From Datisca glomerata (taxonomy: Eukaryota > Streptophyta > Magnoliopsida > Cucurbitales > Datiscaceae): 64,000 nucleotides of DNA. Shown here piece by piece: positions 1 through 14,339 of this stretch. Numbering within the stretch: the stretch's first letter is position 1; every line of letters starts with the position of its first letter. The stretch lies in the NCBI GenBank assembly GCA_003255025.1, contig QANY01009128.1, forward strand, positions 2,085,148-2,149,147, written 5' to 3'. Position numbers and translations under genes: made by a program. The notes under the pieces are model-generated. The model was not told the origin of the DNA. It saw nothing but the letters and a program-made list of their open reading frames with translations, and searched no databases.

Positions 1-340
1 GGGGGGTATTAACTATGAACAATTACATATGATCGGAAATCTTAAATGCTCACAAAATTGAGCTCCTCCTCAAACATGAAAGCTGTATTCTTTCAACTCT
101 CAACATTGTATGTTGAGACTTGGCTTTTACGATTGGTTATGAAATTGTATGCCTCAAGTAGGAAATGATCCAAAGACACAGAAAGCGCTTATTTGATCTT
201 AACACGTGACAGAGCCACCAAGCATTGACCGTATTATGTTGACTTTTAAATTTTGTGAGGACGTACAAGTAAAGAACCGATTAGATGAGATGATTCGATT
301 ATAGGTCTAATACAAACTTACCGTCATTCTTGTTCCACAG
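1..340. other. Upstream intron of the purple acid phosphatase gene
   Basis: No coding exon is recognisable here. The segment ends in a polypyrimidine/AG acceptor directly before the first visible phosphatase exon at 341, so it is best read as an intron whose 5' part lies outside the window. Confidence 0.6.
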
Positions 341-1034
341 GATGATCTAGCAAAGGTGGATAGGACGAAGACACCTTGGCTGCTTGTACTATTTCATGTG
401 CCATGGTATAACAGTAATAAGGCTCATCAAGGTGAAGGTGACCATATGATGGCGTCTATGGAGCCCTTGCTTTATGCTGCTAGTGTGGATATTGTGTTTG
501 CTGGCCATGTGCATGCCTATGAACGATCGGTATGAGTTTTTTTTTTTAGTTTATAGTTTCATATAACTTTTTGTTATCTGGTATCTTGAACCTGTTAAGT
601 TTCTTCTACAGAAACGCGTCAATAACGGAAAATCTGATCCTTGTGGCACCGTCCATATAACCATCGGTGATGGAGGAAACCGAGAAGGCTTAGCTCACAG
701 GTATGTAATCTAATAACTCTAATAGAAACTCATTAACTCTATGGTTACTGAATAATGATTGTATTGATGGATTGAGATTTACGTTTTACTAAAAAAAACA
801 CACGCTTGTCTTGATAGATACAAGCCAGAACCCGAATGGTCGGTGTTCCGTGAAGCAAGCTTCGGCCATGGAGAACTGAAGCTAGTGAATTCGACTCATG
901 CCTTCTGGAGCTGGCATAGGAATGATTATGATGAGCCGGTACGATCTGATCAAGTGTGGGTTACCTCATTGGTCGGTTCGGGTTGTGTCGCTGAGAAGAG
1001 TCACGAACTAAGGAAGATACTAATGGCACCTTAG
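341..1034 (+). CDS. Purple acid phosphatase, C-terminal exons (partial)
   Basis: Three exons (341-529, 612-700, 818-1034) join in frame with GT/AG borders and end at TAG 1032-1034. They encode the C-terminal part of a plant metallophosphatase that hydrolyses phosphate monoesters, usually in the secretory pathway or apoplast. Visible motifs are LFHVPWYN, carrying a metal-ligand histidine of block IV, and GHVHAYER, the GHxH block V, followed by the conserved IGDGGNREG and FGHGEL stretches. The wording is closest to the Arabidopsis PAP18/PAP20-22 group as I remember it. The gene is cut by the window edge, so blocks I-III, the signal peptide and the start codon are not visible. It converges on the splicing-factor gene to its right. 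Confidence 0.93.
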
Positions 1035-1506
1035 AGGAACTCTCCTACATTTAGTGACATCTATTCCCAATTCTGGTACAAGTTTTTCACCTGTTCTTGC
1101 TACGAGCCCATGTAAATATGTTATGTTACAGCAGAAGCTGCTTGAATTGTGCTTTTTTCACCATGGTCAGTGGATGTGTACGATACACCAAGTTTTTAAT
1201 ATATGCAACTGCAAACGTAGTTTCTATTCGTTGTTTGTCAAGTCCTGTCAAGTCCTGTTAGATCTGAAACGTTGACTTTGATCTCAAAACTCAGATTATA
1301 AAAATCTATACTCACATGTGCTGGTGTTTCTTTCGAGTACAAAAAAAAATCGATCCATTCTTTATAAACACTGAAGAGACTTCCGGTTCCAGATTAGATA
1401 CAATGTGAGCTTGATATCAGTGATCAAACGGTTATCAATAAGATCTGACAAAATTACACACCCCAATATTCAATAAAACCCAGAAACTCAGCGTTGATAC
1501 TTTCTT
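1035..1506. other. Convergent intergenic spacer
   Basis: This AT-rich stretch lies between the phosphatase stop and the stop of the minus-strand splicing-factor gene. It would hold the 3' UTRs of both. I see no further gene or repeat in it. Confidence 0.6.
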
Positions 1507-3923
1507 TTACTCTTGTCTCTTATCTTGACCTTCCATCATAGAATTCGAGTCCTCATTCGGTTCCCTCTTCCCCCGCCAGAGTATGATCTGCTCATCCTTG
1601 AACAAAATAGGTACACAAGGTACCAGATTCTGAATTTATTCAGAAAGACAACAAACAATGTGGTTCAAGATAAGATAACCTCAGATCAGATCGATATCAA
1701 GCGAGTTTTAATGAGCTGCTAAGCAGAAAAATTAGAAGTCATACCCGTATTTTCACACCTATCTTCTTGCAGTCACTGGTACCCACATGGGTACAATCAA
1801 GTCTTACTACTTCCTCGGTCTCAAAGCCCTCCCTCACTTTCGAAACTACGTTTACATACACACCGTTTCTTGCTGCAGAAATTACAAAATATCAATACTA
1901 GTTAAAGAGTATGTGCCTTGGACGTGTTGAAAGCAATTTTGTTAAAAACTTTAAAGCGGTTTTGTAGGTCACCAAACTATGGTTCGTTGAAAATTAAGCC
2001 AGTGAGAGACTCGTATTCATAGTACACTTTAATTAGAACTAATGAAAACAAAAAGGCAGACTTCAATGAAAATAGGTACATTGAATTACAAATTATGTCT
2101 CTTCAAATTCAATGATGAAATGAGTAGAGAAGTTTAACGTACATGTGAGAAAACATCTCGACTAATTGCATCTTGTCAAATCAAGATAAGAAGGGTAATA
2201 TTCAAATAATAGAATTATACTCTGGATATAGTATATATTTTAGAAGGATAATAAGCCATGGCAAGAACCATTGGTTTCAAAAATTATTATCACACTGGAA
2301 AGAACAGAGTTCACTTACTAAGTTTTGTTAGAGGAAGAGAGTTCAGCCCTCTGTTTCTCATTTCCTTCATTTCCTCAAATGATAAGCCATCAGCAACATT
2401 CTTCACAAGCTTTGGGTATATCGGGGCATAGGGCTTCCACAGCATTAGAGGGATAGCTGGACGATTCGTAGGATCATAATTCCGACCCCGGTATAAAAGA
2501 AGGATATTGATATGCCTATAGATAACCTTCCCACCTGATTTATCCTTACAATACGTAATTCTACATCAGCTGTTGTATTACGAGAAAGGTATAATCGTGA
2601 GAATGTATTTACGCATGGAGACGGGATGTAGTTCAAACCTCGAGGTGGAAGCAAACATTGTCCATATCAAGAGTAGGCACTCCCAAGCACTTGATCCTCA
2701 CAGCCTCAGCCCTTCTCCAATGGTTGTGGATATCATCTAACATGTTGTGAGCAACTCCCCCCTTTCCTAAACAACAATGGAAAGATGCTTATTCCTTCTA
2801 ATACGAAAACACCTAATACATGGTCAATGTAATTACACTCATTCTCTATATAAAATTCATCTTCAAAAGCATATAGCAACATGACATTGAACAGAAAATA
2901 CAATATTGGATTCATCTTGCATTTAAAGACCATAAGCATGTAGCTAGATTTGCAAGTTCAATAAAAAATTATTAATCCGAAAAGTGACAGCAGAGTAATT
3001 ATAAGGGCATTCATCAAGTGCATGTTGGCAGGTGCACCAGCATCCTGCCGCGTAGGCGAGGTCAAGTGAAGTTAAGCCATAGTTGAAATTGAGTGTGAGT
3101 GTTTGCATTAAATTAGAGAAATAAAGTTACAACTTAGTTAATGGTAAGCGTTTGATCTACAGTACATTTCCCAAGTCAGCTCTCCTGCTAGTATCTCTTA
3201 GTGAAGTCAAGCAGATGAAAAGGGTTGCTACTTTCTTGGCAGTAGGCTAGTGTATGAGCTAACAACACCCTCCTTCCGGGCAGATAGTCATTGTAGAAAA
3301 TTGTTATTTGCTTCATATTTGCCAAATATACCCAACTATTTTCTCATATACAGATATAGATTGGCATTGATATCTCTATATATAATTGTAGAGGTTAATT
3401 TAAATATGGTAAGTTCTCCTATTTAATTACCGAGATTAATTTGCCGAGAGCAATCGCTATGCCGGTACTTTTCCACGAGCTCTGCAACTTCCTCCTCCGA
3501 AAGTGGCTCTCCAAGAACTCGGTTCCTTTCTTCCAACACCTTATCAATGTCCACCTCCAATTGAGCCGCTGCAGAAGTACCAGCCCATTTCCGATCAAGC
3601 CGGCCGGGACCAAACGGAGAAAACTTCGGAGATTCACGGAACCCAATTGGCTCAACCGACGGGTCAGTCTCAGAGTAGGAGTATCTGAAATCGAAGGGAA
3701 GGTCGGATTTGATAGGGAGGGTCTTGCCCTTACTTGGATTCGGATTCCCGTGGTGGGTTTCTTTCTTCTTGGGCTTTTTAGGTTTGGAAGGAGGTGAAAA
3801 TGGAGGGTCGTATGCGTCTTCTTCCGGTAAAGATTTGGTGAGTAGCCGAGAAATTGTGAGGGAGTGGCTGTTTAATATCAGACGGTGATGAGATTTTGTA
3901 CGCAGAGAGAGGAATTTCAGCAT
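1507..3923 (-). CDS. CRS2-associated-factor-like mitochondrial CRM splicing factor
   Basis: Five minus-strand exons join in frame: 3923-3431, 2766-2639, 2544-2319, 1872-1745 and 1629-1507, giving 365 residues. All borders are GT/AG and codon phases agree (1, 0, 1, 0). The protein starts with a basic, Ser/Leu-rich presequence suggesting mitochondrial import. It carries the CAF-family stretch SDLPFDFRYSYSE, then a first CRM domain (about 165-263; INLGKGGVAHN, GVPTLDMDN, LLLYRGRNYDP) and a second (about 280-345; DCTHVG, PILFKDEQIILWRGK). CRM proteins of this group bind group II intron RNA and support organellar splicing. Length and order match the mitochondrial CAF-like proteins (At5g54890 type, from memory). 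No frame break is seen. It lies head-to-tail downstream of the DTW gene. Confidence 0.93.
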
Positions 3924-4729
3924 TTGGGTGAAGAGAATGAATTGGCAATGGTTACTGGTGGCACTACCAGACTACTTCTCTGTCAAAGCAGAACTGGCGG
4001 GCAAGAGTTGTCTGAAGATGAAGCCGTTGAATGGCTTACAAAGCTGGGTGGGCGTCGCCACGACTTGTCTAGAAACTTGATTAACTTGACGGAGATCCGG
4101 AATTATCCACTAACTAATTCATGGAGTGTCCTTTATGTCAGGATGGAAAAGTTGACGGAATTTGACGTAGATAACAACATTTAGCGGTGATTCTTGTAAA
4201 ACTAAAAAATAACGGACCGTTTAAAAATTGTGTAAATTGATAGACTAAAAATATATTTTTCGTTTAGATAATTCATTTTAATTGTGAAAAAACTCATTTT
4301 AATAAGTTGAAAGAATTAATCAATTTTTAACCAAAAATTAATAATTTAATCTCTAGTCCTTTGTTTGGATACATTTGGACGTGCAAAATTACTTCAACTA
4401 TCTTCCCTTCTTCTCTTCTCATAATTTTTTTTAGAAAGGAGTGTGAGAACTAAAACATCTGTGTTAATCCATGTTATCCATTATTATTATCCATGTTATC
4501 CATTAATATTAAAGAGATAAGCTACATGAAAGGTACGAAAGTAGATCAGATTTCCTAAGAGAAACAATGGATGAAACATGAAAATATGAATCCTGATAAA
4601 TATAAAAATTTGTTTTTTCTCGCTCAAAGTTCTTATCAAACATGAAACAACCAGCTATAAGCAAAGTGGCTGAGTTTTTCTCCCCCGAAACTATGGGTTA
4701 GTAGTAGAGTTTGAGCTTGAAGAAAAGAT
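3924..4729. other. Spacer between the CAF-like and DTW genes
   Basis: This holds the presumed promoter and 5' UTR of the CAF-like gene (near 3924-4200) and the 3' UTR of the DTW gene. A plus-strand frame at 3885-4184 overlaps the CAF start region antisense, resembles no family, and was not called. The rest is AT-rich without recognisable features. Confidence 0.55.
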
Positions 4730-6013
4730 TTACACTTGAGTCTCTTTGTTCAATCTTTCGTCTTTACATCTCCTTTGATCTCCAACCATGGACTCAAACA
4801 CATCCAAAAGCCTATCCAGCCCTTCAGGGTCCTCCCCTACTGCTTTTAAGGCATACACAATGCTTTCAATGGTGGACAAAAATCCCACCTTCGGCTGATT
4901 CCTAACTTCACTATACAAGCTCATCTTGTTCAAATCCAATCTCAGATGTGGTAAAAGCTTCAACCAAGGATTTTCATTGTACATTCTCTTTGCCTTAGCC
5001 CATGTCCCATCTAAAACAATCAAATTCTTCACCTCAAATCCATTATCATGAAGACTATCAACACCAAATGCTTTTTCAGATGGGAATAGAAGCAGTGATT
5101 TAGGAGGAACCTCAATTTTAAATTCTGTGAATTCCTCCAACTCCATGCTATCTTTCAGTTTCCTCTTTTGCAGCTTCTTCACGGTGAACCCTTTAGCCAG
5201 AGCATCAAGAGCTGCTGGAGACTTTAAAAGTTCATCAAAATCAGGATCCTCATTCTGCCTGTTGGTTTGGTGAACCCAGATATGAGAAAGAGAGTTGATG
5301 ACTCCATATTTTCCAATGCTAGCAGTAATAACAGCTTCTTTAGTGCATTCTTGGGTGTCTTCCAATTTGACCTCCGCACCTTTACTTTCAACAATATCTA
5401 CTTCTTCTCTGGGCTCTACTGGCTCTGTTGCATTACTCACTGACGGGAATGAATTCTGTACAAATTTCAGTCCGGCTGCTTCACTATGATCAGTGCTCAA
5501 TTTGCATTGTCGGTTAGTCAGATTGGAGTTTTTCTCATCTGGGCATTCTGCATGAGCTCCAACATTCTCAAATTTTCTCTTCTGGGTTTCTCTTGTTTCC
5601 ACAAATTGTTCGAAATCCAGGCCGTCTAGACCATTTCGCGCTGGACCCACTTCAGAATTTGGTTGCTGCAGCTGAATAATGAAGCGGGAACTGAAGTTGA
5701 CGTCAGAAACAGTTGTAATGGCAACATTCTTGAGGCCTAACTTAGCAATTCTAGCAGAATTTAGAGGATGCTTTTTCTCTAAACTGTGCTGCAGAATGGT
5801 TACGCTTACTGAATTTTCAAGGCCCGGGTTTTGGATTCTAGCGCAGAGGCAGATAAGGACAGGTTTTGAGCAAGATGGGCAAACGAGTCTCCGGGAATTG
5901 GCCTGAGCCTTCACCATTTTTGGATTTCGAGAAAGTTTACTCTTTTGATCTAGCAAATGATAGAGACTGAGATATGGTGGGACCTTTCGGGTCGAGAATG
6001 GGATCCGTAGCAT
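4730..6013 (-). CDS. DTW-domain protein, likely tRNA-uridine aminocarboxypropyltransferase
   Basis: This intact single-exon frame encodes 427 residues. Members of the TDD/DTW family transfer the aminocarboxypropyl group of S-adenosylmethionine to a tRNA uridine (acp3U). An N-terminal Cys cluster (Cys45, 48, 55, 57) is followed by HPLNSARIA (about 82-90), LLLFPSEKA near 307-315, and the signature LDGTWAKAKRMYNENPWL, with Asp-Gly-Thr-Trp at 335-338. A low-complexity, acidic insert (about 110-230) separates the Cys cluster from the catalytic half, as in plant homologues. The first Met gives a basic N-terminal extension that could target an organelle; Met33 is a plausible alternative start for a cytosolic or nuclear form. 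It is divergent from the TMEM14-type gene, sharing about 310 bp. Confidence 0.9.
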   Translation of the reverse strand: MLRIPFSTRKVPPYLSLYHLLDQKSKLSRNPKMVKAQANSRRLVCPSCSKPVLICLCARIQNPGLENSVSVTILQHSLEKKHPLNSARIAKLGLKNVAITTVSDVNFSSRFIIQLQQPNSEVGPARNGLDGLDFEQFVETRETQKRKFENVGAHAECPDEKNSNLTNRQCKLSTDHSEAAGLKFVQNSFPSVSNATEPVEPREEVDIVESKGAEVKLEDTQECTKEAVITASIGKYGVINSLSHIWVHQTNRQNEDPDFDELLKSPAALDALAKGFTVKKLQKRKLKDSMELEEFTEFKIEVPPKSLLLFPSEKAFGVDSLHDNGFEVKNLIVLDGTWAKAKRMYNENPWLKLLPHLRLDLNKMSLYSEVRNQPKVGFLSTIESIVYALKAVGEDPEGLDRLLDVFESMVGDQRRCKDERLNKETQV

Positions 6014-6326
6014 CTTTTCGGTACCAATTTATGATTGAAGACAGAGAAAACCCTAAATCAAGAATCGTGAAGAAGTTGCAGAGATGCACTGAACGACGTC
6101 GTTAGCTTAGCCAAGAGGTCAAGCACGCCATTTGGGAGTAACTCAAGGGTAATTACGGAAGAAAATCCAGAGTTGGTGACATGGACTGTTGACTGATGGA
6201 TTCCACGCGCCATTTAGCTCACCAAGCTGCTGGAAGATTTAGAAAGTTTCTTCCCCCTTCGATTGGTGAAAAACTCTGTGATTTTCCAGCAATCTTGATT
6301 TTCCCGAGAAAACCCATTTGGAGAAA
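6014..6326. promoter_or_regulatory. Shared divergent promoter region
   Basis: The start codons of the DTW gene (6013, minus) and the TMEM14-type gene (6327, plus) are only 313 bp apart. Both 5' UTRs and promoters must therefore lie here or overlap. No canonical TATA box is obvious, which suits two housekeeping genes. The call rests on gene layout only. Confidence 0.55.
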
Positions 6327-7861
6327 ATGCATGATTTCTGCTTCACGATCCCTTACGGGTTGCTATTAGTGGGTGGAGGGATTTTTGGATATCTCAGAAA
6401 AGGGAGCACAACATCGCTGGCTGGGGGTGTGGGCACTGGGATTGTGCTCATTTTGGCTGGATATTTGAGCCTTGAAGCTTTTAAGAAGAAGAAGAACTCT
6501 TATCCTGCTCTGATTCTCGAGACAGGTAGAAAAGAAATATTCCTATGCTTATGATTTTATGGTTTTTCAATTTTGTGGTTCTTTGAGGTTGGGTCTCTTT
6601 AAAGAATTGGAAAATACCAAAAAAAAAAAAAAAGAGTCGGAAAAAATCTTTGAACTAAGCAAACAATTCTAATCTACAGTTTAGGTTGTTACTATTTTCT
6701 TATCTCGATTGACTTATATATTGGATCATGCCCAGATTTGAAAATTTACTGAAATCATGCAGGTTTTTTTTGTTTGGGGGGGGGGGGGGNGGGGGGGGTT
6801 GACTTGATCTGGATTTATGTTGATGACAAATTTTAGCATGAGTATGTGTGAATGGTGCTTGAGAATTTATAGGGATATAAATATGCAGAGGGATTGATAT
6901 GGGTCATAAATTTATGTCCAACTTAGACCAACAACAAGTCCTTAGAGTAAGAGTAACGACGATCCAGTTAGTGTTGAGATGAGTTAGCTCGAGATATTTC
7001 GAAATTAGATTTGCTACAAAGGCATTGAAAACATCGACAAGTGAAACCCAAACGTGAAACTCCAGCTAAAATTTGTACCGAAAGGTTTTGGTTGATTGAA
7101 TTGAGTTTGCTTGTTGGACATTTCAACTAATCAGTTGTTTTTCTTTTTGCTGACTATCTATTTAAATTACCTATAAAAAATCTGTTTTGTTTAACTTGGT
7201 TCGTAAATAATGGACAAAATTATGGGTTTTTAAACCCAGCTTTTGTTTGTTTTGGATTTGTGGAACTGCCATCTGTTTGCCATGCAGTATGTAACAATGA
7301 AATAACCATTAGTATGGTAGGAACAAAAGGCAAATGGCAGCCATTTGTTTCCTCTCTTTTTTGGCTGTAGCATACCTTGTCATATTTGCAACCAATTTAT
7401 TTCCCTCATTCTCCACTCTGTTGATAAATATTAATTTCAATTCGAAAATTTCATTGATAAACTTATTAACATACTTCTAAAACAGTATGTGCAGCCGCAC
7501 TCACATGGGTCATGGGACAACGCTATATGCAGACCTCTAAGGTTATGCCAGCCGGTCTTGTAGCAGGGATCAGGTAACTCCCAACCTTTTTAACACAAAA
7601 GATGTTTCAGTATGTAGTTATTTTCCTCTTTCCGATACTATGATGCTCAGAGACTGCTTACTTACTAACCTAAATTTGCTATCTATTTGAAGCATCTATC
7701 TTTAGTAAAAAAGAAAGACACAACCTAGGCACTCTGTTTTATTTGAGCTAAGTGGATCTTATATACTTGCTAAACTTTCCTCTTGTAGCGCTGTCATGAC
7801 ATTGTTTTACCTGTACAAGATCGCCACAGGTGGCAACCGTATTCCTCCGAAGGCTGAGTGA
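6327..7861 (+). CDS. TMEM14/FATTY ACID EXPORT-type small membrane protein
   Basis: Three exons (6327-6525, 7486-7573, 7789-7861) join in frame with GT/AG borders into a 119-residue protein ending at TGA 7859-7861. It is built of short hydrophobic segments rich in Gly (YGLLLVGGGIFGYLRKGS, LAGGVGTGIVLILAGY, PAGLVAGISAVMTLFYLYK). That is the pattern of the Tmemb_14 family, which in plants includes the FAX proteins that move fatty acids across plastid or ER membranes. The lack of an N-terminal transit peptide and the length near 119 residues fit the short, ER-type FAX5/6/7 group rather than plastid FAX1-4. The ATG at 6327 is used because the codons upstream lack an in-frame ATG. The 960-bp first intron contains a poly-G run with an N. 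Confidence 0.88.
6776..6798. repeat. Poly-G run containing an ambiguous base
   Basis: A run of G interrupted by one N at 6790 lies in intron 1 of the TMEM14-type gene. It looks like a homopolymer that the sequencing or assembly could not resolve, so its true length is unknown. Confidence 0.9.
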
Positions 7862-8428
7862 TGGTGTCGAGAAGCCTTTCAAGTGCATACCAAATGCATT
7901 AGATTGCTCATCTCCGTTTTTCTGATTTGTAATTGCTTACTTATGTGCTAACTCGTTGTGGGTACAAAACAAAAGACGCCCTTGAGAATCTCCAAGCCAA
8001 ACCTGTTGAGAGAAATTAGATGCCTAATATATCATTTCCATTTCTTGGCCTTTACTATCTGAACTAATTTAATTGTGTAATATCATAATGCTTATTGGAA
8101 ACATCGGTAGACAGCAACATATATTCACATTTTTTTTCTTTCAAAAGAACACTAACTGGTTGTGTTGTAGCTTTCTGTATTGTTTCTCTTGTTTGCTTAG
8201 TTGTTTGTTTCTTCTGTTTAACGACAAGTTAAATTATTAACTTCAGAAATGCATCGTTTTTTCTTTATTCAATTAGAGAGTAAAACAATCATCAAACTGC
8301 AAAGAGACAACCTAGCCGGCTTTGTGAAGGATATAATATTCGTACTTTGATTAAACAAACTCTCATATTTGATGAAGTTAGTCTGTGTTAGAGGCTTCAT
8401 ATAACTCTCAATCCTCCCTTCAGAAACA

Positions 8429-8474
<46 letters not shown>

Positions 8475-8511
8475 CCCAACTCAAGGAAATTCTCTCAAAG
8501 CACTCAGAACC
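7862..8511. other. Spacer with P450 promoter and 5' UTR
   Basis: AT-rich sequence between the TMEM14-type stop and the P450 start. It should hold the 3' UTR of the former and the promoter of the latter. The only marked structure is the CT microsatellite just upstream of the P450 start. Confidence 0.55.
8432..8470. repeat. CT/TC dinucleotide microsatellite in P450 leader
   Basis: About 19 uninterrupted TC repeats end 41 bp before the P450 ATG, probably in its 5' UTR. Pyrimidine-rich CT tracts are common in plant leaders and can affect transcription, but a regulatory role here is only a guess. Confidence 0.92.
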
Positions 8512-12118
<3,607 letters not shown>

Positions 12119-12372
12119 AAAAAGGTAGTCTGTTCAGAAATATATATTACTGCATGGAGATTATAGTAAATGCATTTTGCTAATGCAGAACTTTGCATAA
12201 TGGTGGAGAATCAAGATTGATATAGAGACTATGTCGTCCTGGTCAATTCTGTTGAATAGATTTTTTCCTTTTTGATACATAATTGCAAGTTTATTAAGTT
12301 GTCATTGATGTGTATTTTCAAAAAATATGAATTCTAAATAGAGAGGTAAAACAAGTGACAAAATGGAGTAAT

Positions 12373-12911
12373 ACTCGTGGCCGGGAGTATTTGGGGGGCA
12401 GAGAAGGGCACCTTTCGATCATATGTGAGTATGGTTCCATGGTATTGTACCCAGGTAGTTCCATGCGATACTTCCCTCGATTCTGACAAAACGGAAGCTT
12501 CACATGTTCCACATTATTGCACCACTATGGCAGACTGCCGTAATTTATTGTCGAAGAAATTGAGCATGTAAGCATCTTTTATCTGCATTTAGAGGAACAA
12601 TATATTAACTCCCACGTAAAAGAACTATTAAGGTAGATATAATGTTTGCATTGAAGGTAATTCTGTTTTCCGGGTGCACAACAAGTTCTCTTAATGATAT
12701 GTAAGCGGGGCCAAAGGAGGTTTAGCCTTCTTATCGAATGACTCATAAGCAAAAGTAGGACACTGGTTCAGTCAAGTGTCCGTTTTGATACCATGACATC
12801 CTTCCTTTAATAGTTTTTTCTTTCCAACGTCATTCTTTGAATAGAAAAAGTAGTAATCATATATAATTCTATAAAAAAAGTAGTAATCATATATAATTCT
12901 ATAAAAAAAGA
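12373..12911 (-). pseudogene. Duplicated 3' fragment of the 27.3-32.2 kb gene
   Basis: This segment matches 27277-27806 base for base over long stretches. It covers most of the last exon (KLPFCQNRGKYRMELPGYN and ERCPSLPPKYSRPR are readable on the minus strand) and the adjoining intron. The duplicated block stops two codons before the parent's stop codon, so the frame runs on into unrelated sequence (VLLHFVTCF) to a stop near 12318. No upstream exons follow. Because intron sequence is included, it arose by DNA duplication and not by retroposition. It ends at 12849-12911 in a roughly 31-bp unit present twice. Confidence 0.88.
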
Positions 12912-14339
12912 ATTAGACCTCGACGTGTGCCTTGCCGAGCCCCATCCACCATCTAAGAACTCACCCACCACCATCAGCCAAATCCGAGCAGCGTAGCTAA
13001 CCAGTAAAGGAGGCTTTGATATCATTTAACTTGCACGGAATTCTTTACCGACTAACAATGGCTGAGGATGGATTCCTGAGATGAGCTGGTCTGCGAAGGA
13101 GCTTCAAACTTTATCTGATTATAAGAAATGTAATTGCACTTTATCAGTTACAAAAATTTTGTGAACTCCACGTTCCGAAAAATTCCGTTGATATCAAGGT
13201 CAGACGGCTCTTAGTCTCAAGTGTGAGAGTTCTGTACATTTCATTTTATGGTCAAATTTTTGTATGGCATGGCTACTCCCATTCACCCAAATCAATATAT
13301 CTTCATTTCAAGAAATTACACTGTCATGTTTCTATTAACCTTGACTTGAAGTAGTATGAACAATTGGATCCTGCAATACCAACAAAATAATATAAAAAAA
13401 CTGACAACGATCTTTCAAATCCCTAAATCAACGTATCAAAAATATTTAGAGTTATAATTGGTCAACTATAATGTTCTGTTTTAAGAAAAGTATAGAAAAC
13501 CACTAGTAAGATGCAGAAAATTGCAATATTTTGAGCTGTCCTTCAGAACCAAACTCATGAAAATCAAAGAAAATAGATTGAAACAAAAGCTAGTTTTTCC
13601 ATATTTTTTTGGAGCTGAAATTGTACATAAAGTGAAGTACACCCGAAAGTATAGTATAAACAAACAATAAAAATATCGCTCACTTGAAATCCTAAAAGTA
13701 AGTTCTATTATCTTGTTCACCTACCATTACACACTAAAATAAAAAGTTTGAGATTGGTACAACTTAAGTTAGAAGACCTCAAAATTCTCTCTCAATATGC
13801 CCCATCTGCTAAACTGGCTAGAATAACCATGGAATAGGGAATGAATCCTCTAAAACTAAAATGAGTTCATCATCAGTACAACAGGAAAGTCGTCCCGTCA
13901 TCTCTTCCCAATTCACATTTCATGTATATATAGTGTATATAGATACACACATTTCGATATCATAACTATTCACTTTATGCTATAAAAGATTCAGTCCATG
14001 GAAATTTATGAAATGTTGAAAAAATAAGCCAATTTTAAACCACAACACTCATCCATGATGCTGAATACAAAGACGTCCTCATAAAAAGTAGAGTCGCTTC
14101 GTTTTTGCCCCATGACCGGAAGTAGTAGGATTTATTCTCATAATAAAATGAAATATGTCGAAATTTGATTGTTGCGAAATTATTGTATTTGAAAATTTTG
14201 TCCTTTTTTTCGTCTAAGTTACAAATTGTATGAAGATTAGAGTAACAAGGTTTAAGCATCCATGGATATTCACCTGTCTAATGCCGAAATATCAAGTCGA
14301 TTTTGCTAGCCAACAACTTGAATACAAAAAAGCATATGC
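12912..14339. other. Intergenic spacer 3' of the PPR gene
   Basis: AT-rich sequence lies between the pseudogene fragment and the PPR stop. It would contain the PPR 3' UTR. Open frames here (for example 13481-13720 and 14035-14259, both minus) have no family resemblance and an AT-rich composition, so none is called. Confidence 0.55.

Noticed and set aside
1513..1722. Plus-strand frame, and readable frame near 1770-1900 on the same strand
   Set aside because: Both are antisense to the last two exons of the CAF-like gene, which fit its expected C-terminus with correct splice sites.
2300..2320. Idea that the CAF-like gene is truncated after exon 3
   Set aside because: Exons 4 and 5 were found at 1872-1745 and 1629-1507 in correct phase, completing the second CRM domain and a stop.
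3885..4184. Plus-strand 99-codon frame overlapping the CAF-like start
   Set aside because: It is antisense to the CAF-like 5' end and resembles no family; the overlap is better explained by the real minus-strand gene and its leader.
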